Shown piece by piece: positions 25,016-32,756 of a DNA stretch of 64,000 nt. Numbering within the stretch: the first letter of the stretch is position 1; each line of letters opens with the position of its first letter. This stretch comes from Candidatus Defluviilinea proxima (GTDB taxonomy: Bacteria; Chloroflexota; Anaerolineae; Anaerolineales; Villigracilaceae). The stretch is from positions 3,611,501 through 3,675,500 of the forward strand of contig JADKIW010000001.1 in NCBI GenBank assembly GCA_016721115.1. Direction: 5' to 3'. Below the pieces are notes generated by a model. That model did no database searches. It saw only the letters and a program-made list of their open reading frames with translations, and was not told the origin of the DNA. The position numbers and the translations under genes are program-made.

Positions 25016-25021
25016 TACAAT
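25016..25021 (+). promoter_or_regulatory. -10 hexamer of leaderless promoter
   Basis: TACAAT ends six bases before the ATG at 25028. Confidence 0.5.
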
Positions 25022-25027
25022 ACCAAT

Positions 25028-25309
25028 ATGGATAAGATAAAACCTGTTGAAAAGATTGCGTCTTTGTATGGGATTTCGCTCGAAAGTGCCAAGTATTTTT
25101 TAGGTCGCGTACAGAAGAGCTTTAAAATAGAGAAACCGCCTCATACCCTGATTTGGGAGTTCATCGAGGCGCAGGGCATAGATTACCTCCCTGAGCCCTA
25201 CGATATTGCCTCCTTGATGTATGAAGGCGGTATTTGGGTTGTCCCCTTGAACTCCCCGCCCCCGCTCCTAGTGGACGAGGAAGAACTGGACTTTGAAGAG
25301 GATGAATAG
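25028..25309 (+). CDS. Small acidic protein, unknown function
   Basis: A 93-residue protein of unknown family. The N-terminal half is helical ('IASLYGISLESAKYFLGRVQ'), the C-terminal half Pro-rich and ends in a very acidic tail ('DEEELDFEEDE'). No signal or membrane segment. It has no Shine-Dalgarno but a -10 hexamer six bases upstream, which suggests a leaderless transcript. Confidence 0.6.
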   Translation: MDKIKPVEKIASLYGISLESAKYFLGRVQKSFKIEKPPHTLIWEFIEAQGIDYLPEPYDIASLMYEGGIWVVPLNSPPPLLVDEEELDFEEDE

Positions 25310-25371
25310 AGCGATAGTTTCAAATTTGTTGTAGAACTTGCAACTTTTCTCACCAAACGCATGGAAAGGGA

Positions 25372-25377
25372 TAAAAT
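25372..25377 (+). promoter_or_regulatory. -10 hexamer of leaderless promoter
   Basis: TAAAAT ends six bases before the ATG at 25384 of the response regulator. Confidence 0.5.
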
Positions 25378-25383
25378 AACGCC

Positions 25384-26034
25384 ATGACCACAGAACAAGG
25401 CTACTTACTCGTTGTTGAAGATGTGCCAGATATTCTGGAATTGTTGGATGAAACTCTCAAATTCAAGGGCTACCGTGTGGTTACTGCCACCAATGGGGAA
25501 GCGGCCATGGAACAGATCGAGAAAGAACGCCCTTCGCTGATCATTACCGACATCCTAATGCCCAAAATGGACGGCTTTAGCCTTGTTCATCGCTTACGCC
25601 TTGATCTTGCCACGCGCAATATCCCAGTCATGTTCCTCTCCGCCACGTATATTGCCCCCGAAGATAAGGAATTTGCCCTCACCATCGGCGTGACCCGCTT
25701 CATGGAGAAGCCAGTCAACCTCGAAGAGTTCTTCCCATTGGTCGAAGAATTGTTGAAAGAAGGCGCTCCCGATGCGAAGTCGTTGAATGAGATCGAGTTC
25801 TATGAGGGATACCGCAAACGTCTTGAGATCAAGCTGAAGCATAAGAACACTCAGATCGCCCGCGATCAGCACTTGCTTGAAACGCTTCAAGAGGCACAAA
25901 AGCAGTCCTTCAAGGCATCCATGCACGTCACCCTGCGTGAGAAAGACGAGATCCAGAAATTGCTCGATCAGATCCGTGAAAAGATCGATGAACTTTCTGA
26001 GAAGGAAGAACTCTCTGAGAAAAAGGACGAATAG
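25384..26034 (+). CDS. Response regulator with C-terminal coiled coil
   Basis: A 216-residue protein. Residues 6-125 are a CheY-type receiver domain with the acidic pair Glu12/Asp13, phospho-acceptor Asp56 ('IITDILMPKMDG'), switch Ser in 'MFLSATY' and Lys in 'FMEKPVN'. The remaining ~85 residues are a charged helix with long heptads and no DNA-binding or enzymatic output domain. It is therefore likely to act by protein-protein contact. No histidine kinase is nearby, so its partner is elsewhere. Convergent with the SpoU-type gene, 3 bases between the stops. Confidence 0.9.
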   Translation: MTTEQGYLLVVEDVPDILELLDETLKFKGYRVVTATNGEAAMEQIEKERPSLIITDILMPKMDGFSLVHRLRLDLATRNIPVMFLSATYIAPEDKEFALTIGVTRFMEKPVNLEEFFPLVEELLKEGAPDAKSLNEIEFYEGYRKRLEIKLKHKNTQIARDQHLLETLQEAQKQSFKASMHVTLREKDEIQKLLDQIREKIDELSEKEELSEKKDE

Positions 26035-26037
26035 TCT

Positions 26038-26676
26038 TTATCTCAACGCGTACGCCGCAACACTGAATGCGATTGCTACATTGAACGACTTTTTCTCCCC
26101 ACGCATTGGGATGTAATAAATTTTGTCACACAGGTCAAGCAGTTCGGGGTCAACACCTGTTACTTCGTTACCAACGATCAATATTTCACGCTGAGTGGAA
26201 CGGCGTGCAGATGAAGCGCCATTGAGTGAAATGGCCTTTTCGTCCTCCTCCAACGCATACACTTTCCAACCTTCTTTTTTCAAACCTTTGACAAGTTTCA
26301 CGGCATCCTTGTGATAGGACCATGTGACTGAATCTTCTGCGCCGAGCGATGTCTTGGTCACCGCCTCATTCTCAGGGGTGGGGCTGATGCCACACAAATA
26401 AGCATGGTCAAACCCGAATCCATCTGCTGAACGAAAGATCGAACCCACATTCCACGCCGACCGAACATTATCCATGAGGACAGAAAATTCCCTTCTCTTA
26501 ACGGGAGATGGAGCGGGGCGATCAGGCTCGGGTTCAAGGATCAACTGTCGGGTAAGGATGACGCGTGTGCTTCCCATGCAGATCGGGCAACGTGTGCCGT
26601 GAGTATTTCCCTGCACAAGTGGATAGCGAAGTCCGCATGAATCACACACTCTGATTTCAAAGGAGTTATTTGGCAT
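26038..26676 (-). CDS. SpoU-family RNA methyltransferase with zinc ribbon
   Basis: A 212-residue enzyme. The N-terminal ~35 residues form a zinc ribbon with Cys11/Cys14 and Cys30/Cys33. Then comes a SPOUT (TrmH/SpoU) domain with the knot motifs 'DNVRSAWNVGSIFRSADGFG' (motif 1), 'LIVGNEVTGVD' (motif 2) and 'IPMRGEKKSFNVAIAFSVAAY' split around motif 3. It transfers a methyl group from SAM to the 2'-O of a tRNA or rRNA nucleotide. The ribbon is an added feature and may aid RNA binding. The start is 6 bases behind a TATAAT on the minus strand. Confidence 0.9.
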   Translation of the reverse strand: MPNNSFEIRVCDSCGLRYPLVQGNTHGTRCPICMGSTRVILTRQLILEPEPDRPAPSPVKRREFSVLMDNVRSAWNVGSIFRSADGFGFDHAYLCGISPTPENEAVTKTSLGAEDSVTWSYHKDAVKLVKGLKKEGWKVYALEEDEKAISLNGASSARRSTQREILIVGNEVTGVDPELLDLCDKIYYIPMRGEKKSFNVAIAFSVAAYALR

Positions 26677-26682
26677 GGCAGG

Positions 26683-26688
26683 ATTATA
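26683..26688 (-). promoter_or_regulatory. -10 hexamer of leaderless promoter
   Basis: Minus-strand TATAAT, six bases before the ATG of the SpoU-type gene (start at 26676). Confidence 0.55.
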
Positions 26689-26738
26689 TAATACCTGCTC
26701 GTGAAATCAATAATTTGCGATGTGGCAGGAAGGCGTGC

Positions 26739-26744
26739 TACAAT
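26739..26744 (+). promoter_or_regulatory. -10 hexamer of leaderless promoter
   Basis: TACAAT ends six bases before the ATG at 26751 of the cyclase gene. Confidence 0.5.
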
Positions 26745-26750
26745 CTACCC

Positions 26751-28367
26751 ATGCATCGAGTGGTCCCTGAGATAATTGTTGAAAATTACAAGGCCGGGCA
26801 TTTTAGGGGAGAGTTCCCTGCAGTAGGCATGTTCCTTGATCTTTCTGGCTTTTCGGCCATGACCGATACGCTCATGCAACATGGGCAACATGGTGCCGAG
26901 GTGCTGGCGGGTTTGATGCACGGTGTGTTTGACCCGCTCGTGGAGAGCATTTTTGAATATGGTGGCAAGATCGTCAGTTTTGCGGGGGATGGCATCATGG
27001 CGCTATACCCGATTGATGCGGATGAAAAAACGCTGGCATTGCGTGCGCTTACTTCGGCATGGTTGATCCAGCAACGCATGAAAGAACATCCCGATCGGCA
27101 GACGGTGTATGGTAAGTTCACTTTTTCCATCAAGATCGGCTTATCGATTGGTGCAGTATCGTGGGGGATTTTGCGGGCAGAAGATGGCAAGCAGGCCACT
27201 TATTATTTTCGTGGCACGGCTGTGGATGGTTCCGCAGATGCCGAGCACAGGGCGAATGCGGGTGAGATCATTCTGACGGATACATTCAGAGAGCTCTTGA
27301 ATGATGCGTTGGAGACATCGCCTCTCGATTCTTTCCACCGATTTGATGGGCTTCGCGCCAAATTGCCTGATCCTCGCTCGGATATTTTTCTGCCAGTTGA
27401 CCCTGGCACTTCCAGCATCTTTATGCCGGAAGAAGTGGTGGTTCATGATGTGCGCGGTGAATTTCGCCAGATCGTGAACTTGTTCATGCGCGTTCCAGAC
27501 CTTCCCGATACCAAACTGGAGCAATTTGTCCGCATCATTTTTGAACTACGTGAGGAATACGGTGGTTTGTTATCGCGCGTGGACTTTGGGGACAAGGGAT
27601 GTAATGTGTTGATCCTGTGGGGGGCGCCGGTCGCATATGAAAACGATATCGGACGTGCCCTCGATTTTATTCTTGACTTGCAAGCGCGTGTGGATTTTCC
27701 CATCACTACCGGTATCACCTATTACATTGCTCACGCCGGGTATCTCGGAAGCGAAAAATGCGAGGAATATACTTGCTATGGATGGGGTGTGAACCTTGCA
27801 TCCCGTTTTATGATGGGCGCGCCTCTTGGTGCCACCTGGGTGGACGAACGCATTGCGCGCAGACTTTCAACTCGTTTCAATGCGGAATATGTGGGGTCTC
27901 AAAAATTCAAAGGCTTTTCGGCGAAACAAAAAGTGTTTGAATTGAAAAGCCGTAGTGACGTCGAAGATGTGATCTATCATGGTGCGCTGGTCGGCCGTGA
28001 AGAGGAACTGGAAGCGCTAAAGAAGTTTGCCGAACCCTTGTGGCAAGGGACATTTGCCGGGGTTCTGCTCGTCATGGGAGATGCAGGTATCGGTAAGGGC
28101 CGCCTTGTGCATGAATTTCAGTTCTCTGAATTGTTTGAAGTACATAGGGCACTTTGGGCAGTTTGTCAGTCCGATCAGATATTCCGTAAATCCTTCAACC
28201 CTTTGCGCCGTTGGTTATTCCGTTATTTTGGATTTTCAACGAGTCATTCCCCTGAACAACGCAAGGATCTGTTCGATGCCAAGATTGGGGCGTTATTGGC
28301 TTCGATCCTCATCCAGACCTGCAACAAGAATTGGAACGGACACAATCCTTCCTTGGCGCGCTTGTAG
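26751..28367 (+). CDS. Soluble-adenylate-cyclase-like protein, 5' part of a frameshifted gene
   Basis: First part (538 residues from ATG 26751) of a giant signalling protein. Class III nucleotide cyclase domain 1 (about 22-190) keeps both metal aspartates, Asp30 ('FLDLSGFSAM') and Asp80 ('FAGDGIMAL'). A second cyclase-like domain (about 240-400) has lost the metal pair ('VDFGDKGCNVLILWG'), as in mammalian soluble adenylate cyclase. Then an ATPase begins with a P-loop 'GDAGIGKG'. At about 28304 the reading frame changes: the continuing protein is found in the next frame. The ATG at 26751 follows a -10 hexamer by six bases and is preferred over the ATG at 26670, which overlaps the opposing gene. 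Confidence 0.85.
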   Translation: MHRVVPEIIVENYKAGHFRGEFPAVGMFLDLSGFSAMTDTLMQHGQHGAEVLAGLMHGVFDPLVESIFEYGGKIVSFAGDGIMALYPIDADEKTLALRALTSAWLIQQRMKEHPDRQTVYGKFTFSIKIGLSIGAVSWGILRAEDGKQATYYFRGTAVDGSADAEHRANAGEIILTDTFRELLNDALETSPLDSFHRFDGLRAKLPDPRSDIFLPVDPGTSSIFMPEEVVVHDVRGEFRQIVNLFMRVPDLPDTKLEQFVRIIFELREEYGGLLSRVDFGDKGCNVLILWGAPVAYENDIGRALDFILDLQARVDFPITTGITYYIAHAGYLGSEKCEEYTCYGWGVNLASRFMMGAPLGATWVDERIARRLSTRFNAEYVGSQKFKGFSAKQKVFELKSRSDVEDVIYHGALVGREEELEALKKFAEPLWQGTFAGVLLVMGDAGIGKGRLVHEFQFSELFEVHRALWAVCQSDQIFRKSFNPLRRWLFRYFGFSTSHSPEQRKDLFDAKIGALLASILIQTCNKNWNGHNPSLARL

Positions 28368-30643
28368 ATGTGTACTGGCAAGATTCGCTCCATGCACAAC
28401 TGGATGCTGAGGGACGCTATAACAACACATTCCTCGCTTTGATCGCCTTTTTCAAAGCTGAGAGTTTACGTCAGCCCGTTGTCCTGTTTTTGGAAGACCT
28501 TCAATTTACCGATGAAGATACGAGAAGCTTTTTACCCCGCTTGCGGCGTTCGTTAATGGCTGGGACTGTTTCATATCCGGTCGCTGTGATTGTCTCCTCG
28601 CGGCCCGGAGGGGAGCCCCTGGCCAATGACATTATCCATGCTCGCATTGACTTGCGTGGTTTATCGAAAAAAGCGGCGGACGCCCTGACTGAAGATGTTC
28701 TGGGTGGCACTGCTTCACCCGAACTGAAAAAGTTTGTTGCGAAAAAGTCCGAGGGGAACCCCTATTTTATCGAGCAGATCGTCCGTTATTTTCAGGAAGA
28801 GGATGTGCTTGAGATGAGCAAGGAAGGGTGGAGTCTGATCGGAAAGCCGCGTGATACGATTGTGCCGGGAGATATAAGCGCAGTTTTGATTGCTAGACTC
28901 GACCAGTTGACGCGTGCTGTGCGTGAGACGATCCAAACTGCCGCTGTGTTGGGGCGTGAGTTTGAAGTGCAGGTCCTTTCGCAGATGTTGCGAAATGAAG
29001 AGTGGGTTTTTGACCATGTCGCAAAGGCAGAGAAAGCGGCAGTCTGGCAAAAGCTTACAGATATTCGCTACCTCTTTTCGCATGGACTTTTACGTGATGC
29101 GGCGTATACAATGCAAATGCGTGCCCGGCGTCATGAACTCCACACCCTTGCCATGAGCGCTTTAGAAACACTGTATGCTGACAATTTGAGAGGGCACTAT
29201 GTCGAATTGGCATACCATGCTGAGTGTGCCGACATTATCCAAAAGGCGCGTACTTATTACACACTTGCCGGGAAAGAAGCGTCGGAGTTGTATCAAAACT
29301 CGCAGGCAGTGGATTATTTTTCTCGGGCACTTTTGTTCATATCCACTACTGATCTGGTGACGCGTTACGACTTGGTGTTCGAACGTGCAGGGGTTTACTC
29401 TCGTATTGGTAAGCGTGACCTGCAACTAAAAGACATTGAACTTCTCACGAAATGGGCAAGTCAACTGAATGATCGAGATCGTATTGCAAAGGCGATGATG
29501 TCTCGTTCGGCGCATGCCTATTTTACAGGGAATTTTTTAGCGGCCATTAATGCCGCAAAACAGGCACAAGATTGTTCCGACGAATTGGCCGATACCGAAC
29601 AAGCACTGTATACACATGTCGTTTGGGCTGTTTGTCTGCTTCGCATTGGGCAGATGGATGAAGCCATGCAACATGCCAAAGAGGCGCTGAAACGGGACCG
29701 ACGGGTTGGCAATAAACGAGAGATCAGCCGCATGCTCAGTGCCATGGGTTGGATTGCGTTGGATCAAAATCAACCCACTGAAGCGCATGCTTACTTGGTG
29801 GAAGCATTGGAGCTTGCCCGTGAAATTAAAGACCCAGCCTTGGAGGCGCGAGCACTCAATCAACTCGCATTACTGGAAAGTTCAGTTAATGGAAATTATG
29901 CTCTTGCCCAGACCTACCTGGATGTTTGCCGTTTACTTGCGCATAAAGTTGGAGATCGGTATATGGAATCAGGGGCTCTCGGCAACCTTGGCTTTGTGAT
30001 GGGAGCGCAGGGCGATTTAGATCTTGCCCGCTCCTGCCATGAACAGTCTTTGATTCTTGTCCGTGAAAGTGAAGATATTAATCAAGAGGCATTTACTCTT
30101 GTAAACTTGAGCGCTATTCATGCCATTCAGGGCGATGTTGATCTGGCATTGCAAACTGCCAGGCGAGCAGTAGAAATATCAAAGGCGATCTCGGAGCGAT
30201 CTGGACAAGCCTGGGCAGAGTTGTATATGGGGCATGCCTATTTGTTGTTGGGTGATGTTGAAAACGCTCGTGTTGCTTATCAGACTTCTATCACGATTCG
30301 TGAAGAGTTAAAGCAACAGTCTCTTTTGATGGAGCCTCTCGCCGGTTTGGTCGAATCCTATCTACAAGAAAATAACTTCGACGCGGCCTCGCAGATTGTG
30401 GAACAGATCCTCGCTTTTCTTGAAACAGGTTCAGGTCTGGACGGAACGGATGAACCTTTGAGAATCTATTATGCATGCTATATCCTCCTCAAGAAAAAAC
30501 AGGATCCACGTGCAACGCAGATCCTGCAAACAGCAAAGAAAATGATAGAGGCTCATCTAGCTCGCTTGCAAGATGAAATTGCACGCAAGCGCTATGTTGA
30601 AAACATCCCCTGGCGCCGAGCCATATATAAGCTTTCGGGCTAA
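28331..30643 (+). CDS. ATPase and TPR part of the same frameshifted cyclase gene
   Basis: Continuation of the cyclase gene in another frame. In this frame the peptide is already readable from about 28304 ('DPHPDLQQELERTQSFLGAL'), which continues the ATPase domain interrupted in the preceding part; so one base is missing near 28304. The first ~270 residues carry the rest of a STAND/AAA ATPase with 'VVLFLEDLQFTDED' (Walker B) and a sensor Arg ('VIVSSRPGG'). The remaining ~500 residues are tetratricopeptide repeats ('GALGNLGFVMGAQGDLDLA', 'LYMGHAYLLLGDVENARVA'). Together about 1290 residues in the order cyclase-cyclase-ATPase-TPR. The initiation codon given is arbitrary. Confidence 0.85.
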   Translation: MERTQSFLGALVDVYWQDSLHAQLDAEGRYNNTFLALIAFFKAESLRQPVVLFLEDLQFTDEDTRSFLPRLRRSLMAGTVSYPVAVIVSSRPGGEPLANDIIHARIDLRGLSKKAADALTEDVLGGTASPELKKFVAKKSEGNPYFIEQIVRYFQEEDVLEMSKEGWSLIGKPRDTIVPGDISAVLIARLDQLTRAVRETIQTAAVLGREFEVQVLSQMLRNEEWVFDHVAKAEKAAVWQKLTDIRYLFSHGLLRDAAYTMQMRARRHELHTLAMSALETLYADNLRGHYVELAYHAECADIIQKARTYYTLAGKEASELYQNSQAVDYFSRALLFISTTDLVTRYDLVFERAGVYSRIGKRDLQLKDIELLTKWASQLNDRDRIAKAMMSRSAHAYFTGNFLAAINAAKQAQDCSDELADTEQALYTHVVWAVCLLRIGQMDEAMQHAKEALKRDRRVGNKREISRMLSAMGWIALDQNQPTEAHAYLVEALELAREIKDPALEARALNQLALLESSVNGNYALAQTYLDVCRLLAHKVGDRYMESGALGNLGFVMGAQGDLDLARSCHEQSLILVRESEDINQEAFTLVNLSAIHAIQGDVDLALQTARRAVEISKAISERSGQAWAELYMGHAYLLLGDVENARVAYQTSITIREELKQQSLLMEPLAGLVESYLQENNFDAASQIVEQILAFLETGSGLDGTDEPLRIYYACYILLKKKQDPRATQILQTAKKMIEAHLARLQDEIARKRYVENIPWRRAIYKLSG

Positions 30644-31041
30644 GGGGCTTTTCCTACCCCTGGATCGCCATCGGTCATTTCAAAGGTGTCATTGTCAATC
30701 TTGCCGGTGTAATAGTATGGATCTCCGTTCCCATCGAAGATCACCAGCCTTCCTTTTCCCATATTCGAAAGGCCAGGAATTGTTATCTTATATCTTTGGT
30801 TGATATGTTGTCCATTCTTTTTGATGGAAAAATTATTGAACCAAGTGATCGGGTGCCCATCGTGCATGTGAGTTGGCAAATCATCTATGCTGAGTTTCTC
30901 AACCTCGTAGTCGCCATCCTCTTCGATCTCAATATCGACTTCAACCTCATTGTCTTTGTGCTTATTGATTCTGAATTTCTTCCTTAACTTGCCGTCTTTG
31001 TGAACTTTCCCAGCAATAACAACTTTTTTTTGATTAGCCAT
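30640..31041 (-). CDS. Unknown 133-residue protein, beta-rich
   Basis: A 133-residue soluble protein, not recognised. The first half is strongly charged with alternating Lys and Glu/Asp ('KVHKDGKLRKKFRINKHKDN', 'EVDIEIEEDGDYE'), the second half beta-rich with 'RLVIFDGNGDPYYYTGKID'. A GAGGAG Shine-Dalgarno lies eight bases before the ATG. It is divergent from the pseudouridine synthase gene and shares a palindromic -10 region with it. Its 3' end overlaps the stop of the TPR gene by 4 bases. Confidence 0.65.
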   Translation of the reverse strand: MANQKKVVIAGKVHKDGKLRKKFRINKHKDNEVEVDIEIEEDGDYEVEKLSIDDLPTHMHDGHPITWFNNFSIKKNGQHINQRYKITIPGLSNMGKGRLVIFDGNGDPYYYTGKIDNDTFEMTDGDPGVGKAP

Positions 31042-31067
31042 TTTTACTCCTCGCTTCGATATTTGTC

Positions 31068-31075
31068 ATTATAAT
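31068..31075. promoter_or_regulatory. Shared palindromic -10 element of divergent promoters
   Basis: The sequence ATTATAAT is its own reverse complement, so TATAAT is read on both strands in opposite directions, serving the gene at 31041 (minus) and the gene at 31082 (plus, six bases away). Confidence 0.6.
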
Positions 31076-31081
31076 CCCGAA

Positions 31082-31639
31082 ATGCGAACCATCCTTTTCA
31101 ACAAACCTTACGGTATCATTTCGCAATTTACTGATGAGGGCACAGGCCATCCAACGTTGAAGCAATTTATCGATGTGCCTGATGTTTACGCCGCTGGTCG
31201 CCTCGATCGAGACAGTGAGGGCCTGTTATTACTTACTGATGATGGTTCCCTCATCAAACGTCTGACCGACCCAAAGCATCACATCGAAAAAACTTACTGG
31301 GTAATGATCGAAGGCGACCCGACACAGGACAAATTGGCACGTCTCGAACGTGGGATTCAGCTCAAAGATTATAGGACACTCCCTGCCAAAGCCCGCCTCA
31401 TACCGGACCCGAACCTGCCTCCTCGACCCAAGCCTGTTACGCCACATGGGCCTACTTCATGGATCGAGATCAAACTCCGCGAGGGGAAGAAGCGACAGAT
31501 CCGACATATGACTGCGGCTGTTGGGTTGCCTACTCTGCGCCTTTTTCGTGTTGCCATTGGTGGGATTTTCCTCGGTGATATGGAAGTTGGTACATGGCGC
31601 GACTTAACTCAAACCGAAATGAAGTTGTTGAAACGGTAA
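31082..31639 (+). CDS. rluE: rRNA pseudouridine synthase, RluE/RsuA family
   Basis: A 185-residue enzyme that isomerises uridine to pseudouridine in rRNA. It has the compact RluE architecture without an S4 domain. Motif I is 'NKPYGIISQF' at the N-terminus, and catalytic Asp42 lies in 'AGRLDRDSEGLLLLT'. 'HIEKTYWVMIEGDP' and 'LREGKKRQIRHMTAAVGLPT' complete the family motifs. In E. coli RluE modifies U2457 of 23S rRNA; the same target is likely. The ATG follows TATAAT by six bases, so the mRNA should be leaderless. Confidence 0.9.
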   Translation: MRTILFNKPYGIISQFTDEGTGHPTLKQFIDVPDVYAAGRLDRDSEGLLLLTDDGSLIKRLTDPKHHIEKTYWVMIEGDPTQDKLARLERGIQLKDYRTLPAKARLIPDPNLPPRPKPVTPHGPTSWIEIKLREGKKRQIRHMTAAVGLPTLRLFRVAIGGIFLGDMEVGTWRDLTQTEMKLLKR

Positions 31640-31645
31640 AAACTG

Positions 31646-31651
31646 TATAAT
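31646..31651 (+). promoter_or_regulatory. -10 hexamer of leaderless promoter
   Basis: TATAAT ends six bases before the GTG at 31658, which supports a GTG start of the CAP-LysM gene. Confidence 0.55.
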
Positions 31652-31657
31652 CGTCTT

Positions 31658-32677
31658 GTGAAGCGACGATCAATTTTCCCTATCCTTGCCGTACTTTGGG
31701 CGCTCTTGGCCGCAGTCTTATTTCCTTCGTCTTCTCATGCAGAAGTGAATGATGCGCCTCAATATGCTGGCTCTGCATTTGACCTGATTAACGCCGTCAA
31801 TGCCTTGCGCAGTTCTAATGGTTTGCCAGCGTATAGTATCAGTCCCATTCTGATGTATACCGCTCAATCGCAAGCAGATTTTATGGCCGCTACCGGGGAT
31901 GTGACTCATACTGGGGCAGGCGGTTCAACTGTGACTAGTCGTTTGCTTGCCGCAGGTTATCCATTGGCTGGCGATTTATCATTAGGTGGCTTTCGTTCAG
32001 AGAACATCATTGGTGGATTGGAGAGCATGTCCGCACAGGATGCTGTAACTGCATGGACGGGGGATGCTCCACATCTGACAACGATGCTTTCCTCAGACCT
32101 TTCAGAGATCGGTGCCGGTGTAACGGTCACTGGCGGACGAGTATATTATGTGATCGATACGGCGCTCCCCAAGAGTGGTGGGGAAGGGGCGTCAGCGGTG
32201 ACACCGGTAGTTGTGGATGGAACAGTTGTCCCTGCGATAGGAGGCGCGGTCATTCCCGTTGCGATCAGCACTCCAAATGCAGATGGGGATGTCTTCCATG
32301 AAGTGAAGGCTGGTCAAAGTCTCTGGCAGATCGCGATTGACTACAAGGTCAAGATCGATGACATCAAGCGTTTAAATAACTTGTCGAATAATGACATTTA
32401 CCCCGGTGAAAAGCTTTTGATCAAAGATAATGTTCTCTTGGTGACTGAAACCCCAACTGAAACCATGACCGCCGAAGTGACTACGTCATTCGCGCCGACG
32501 GCTACGCTAATACCTGTGACAGTGCCAGCTACATTGACGGCCATTGCTCCGACCCACGTCCCTCAACCTGCTACAAGTAATAATCGCAGTATCACAGGGG
32601 CGGTTCTCGGCATTATCGCTTTGGCCTTGGTGGGCGGATGGCTATTTATCTGGCTGGGCGATTCAAAAGAAAAATGA
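31658..32677 (+). CDS. CAP/SCP-domain protein with LysM and C-terminal TM
   Basis: A 339-residue exported protein. A signal peptide ends near residue 29 ('SSSHAEVND'). The CAP/SCP domain at about 37-175 has the typical helix 'ALRSSNGLPAYSISPILMYTAQSQADFM' start and the 'HTGAGG' and 'ENI' elements, though without the full set of the His/Glu residues described in CAP proteins. A LysM domain follows (about 214-258: 'EVKAGQSLWQIAIDYKVKID'), which binds peptidoglycan or other glycans. A Thr-rich linker and one C-terminal transmembrane helix (about 313-333) attach it to the membrane. It probably acts at the cell envelope. The start is a GTG behind a close -10 hexamer. Confidence 0.85.
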   Translation: MKRRSIFPILAVLWALLAAVLFPSSSHAEVNDAPQYAGSAFDLINAVNALRSSNGLPAYSISPILMYTAQSQADFMAATGDVTHTGAGGSTVTSRLLAAGYPLAGDLSLGGFRSENIIGGLESMSAQDAVTAWTGDAPHLTTMLSSDLSEIGAGVTVTGGRVYYVIDTALPKSGGEGASAVTPVVVDGTVVPAIGGAVIPVAISTPNADGDVFHEVKAGQSLWQIAIDYKVKIDDIKRLNNLSNNDIYPGEKLLIKDNVLLVTETPTETMTAEVTTSFAPTATLIPVTVPATLTAIAPTHVPQPATSNNRSITGAVLGIIALALVGGWLFIWLGDSKEK

Positions 32678-32696
32678 TATTTGGCTAAGACGTTGT

Positions 32697-32743
32697 AAAT
32701 CAACAACAGGCGATGAGTAACACTCATCGCCTGTTGTTGATTT
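32697..32743. terminator. Bidirectional terminator, 22-bp stem
   Basis: A perfect 22-base inverted repeat (32697-32718 and 32722-32743) with a 3-base loop between the convergent CAP-LysM and Agl23-like genes. AAAT on one side and ATTT on the other fit termination in both directions. Confidence 0.85.
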
Positions 32744-32756
32744 ATCTATATTTGAT

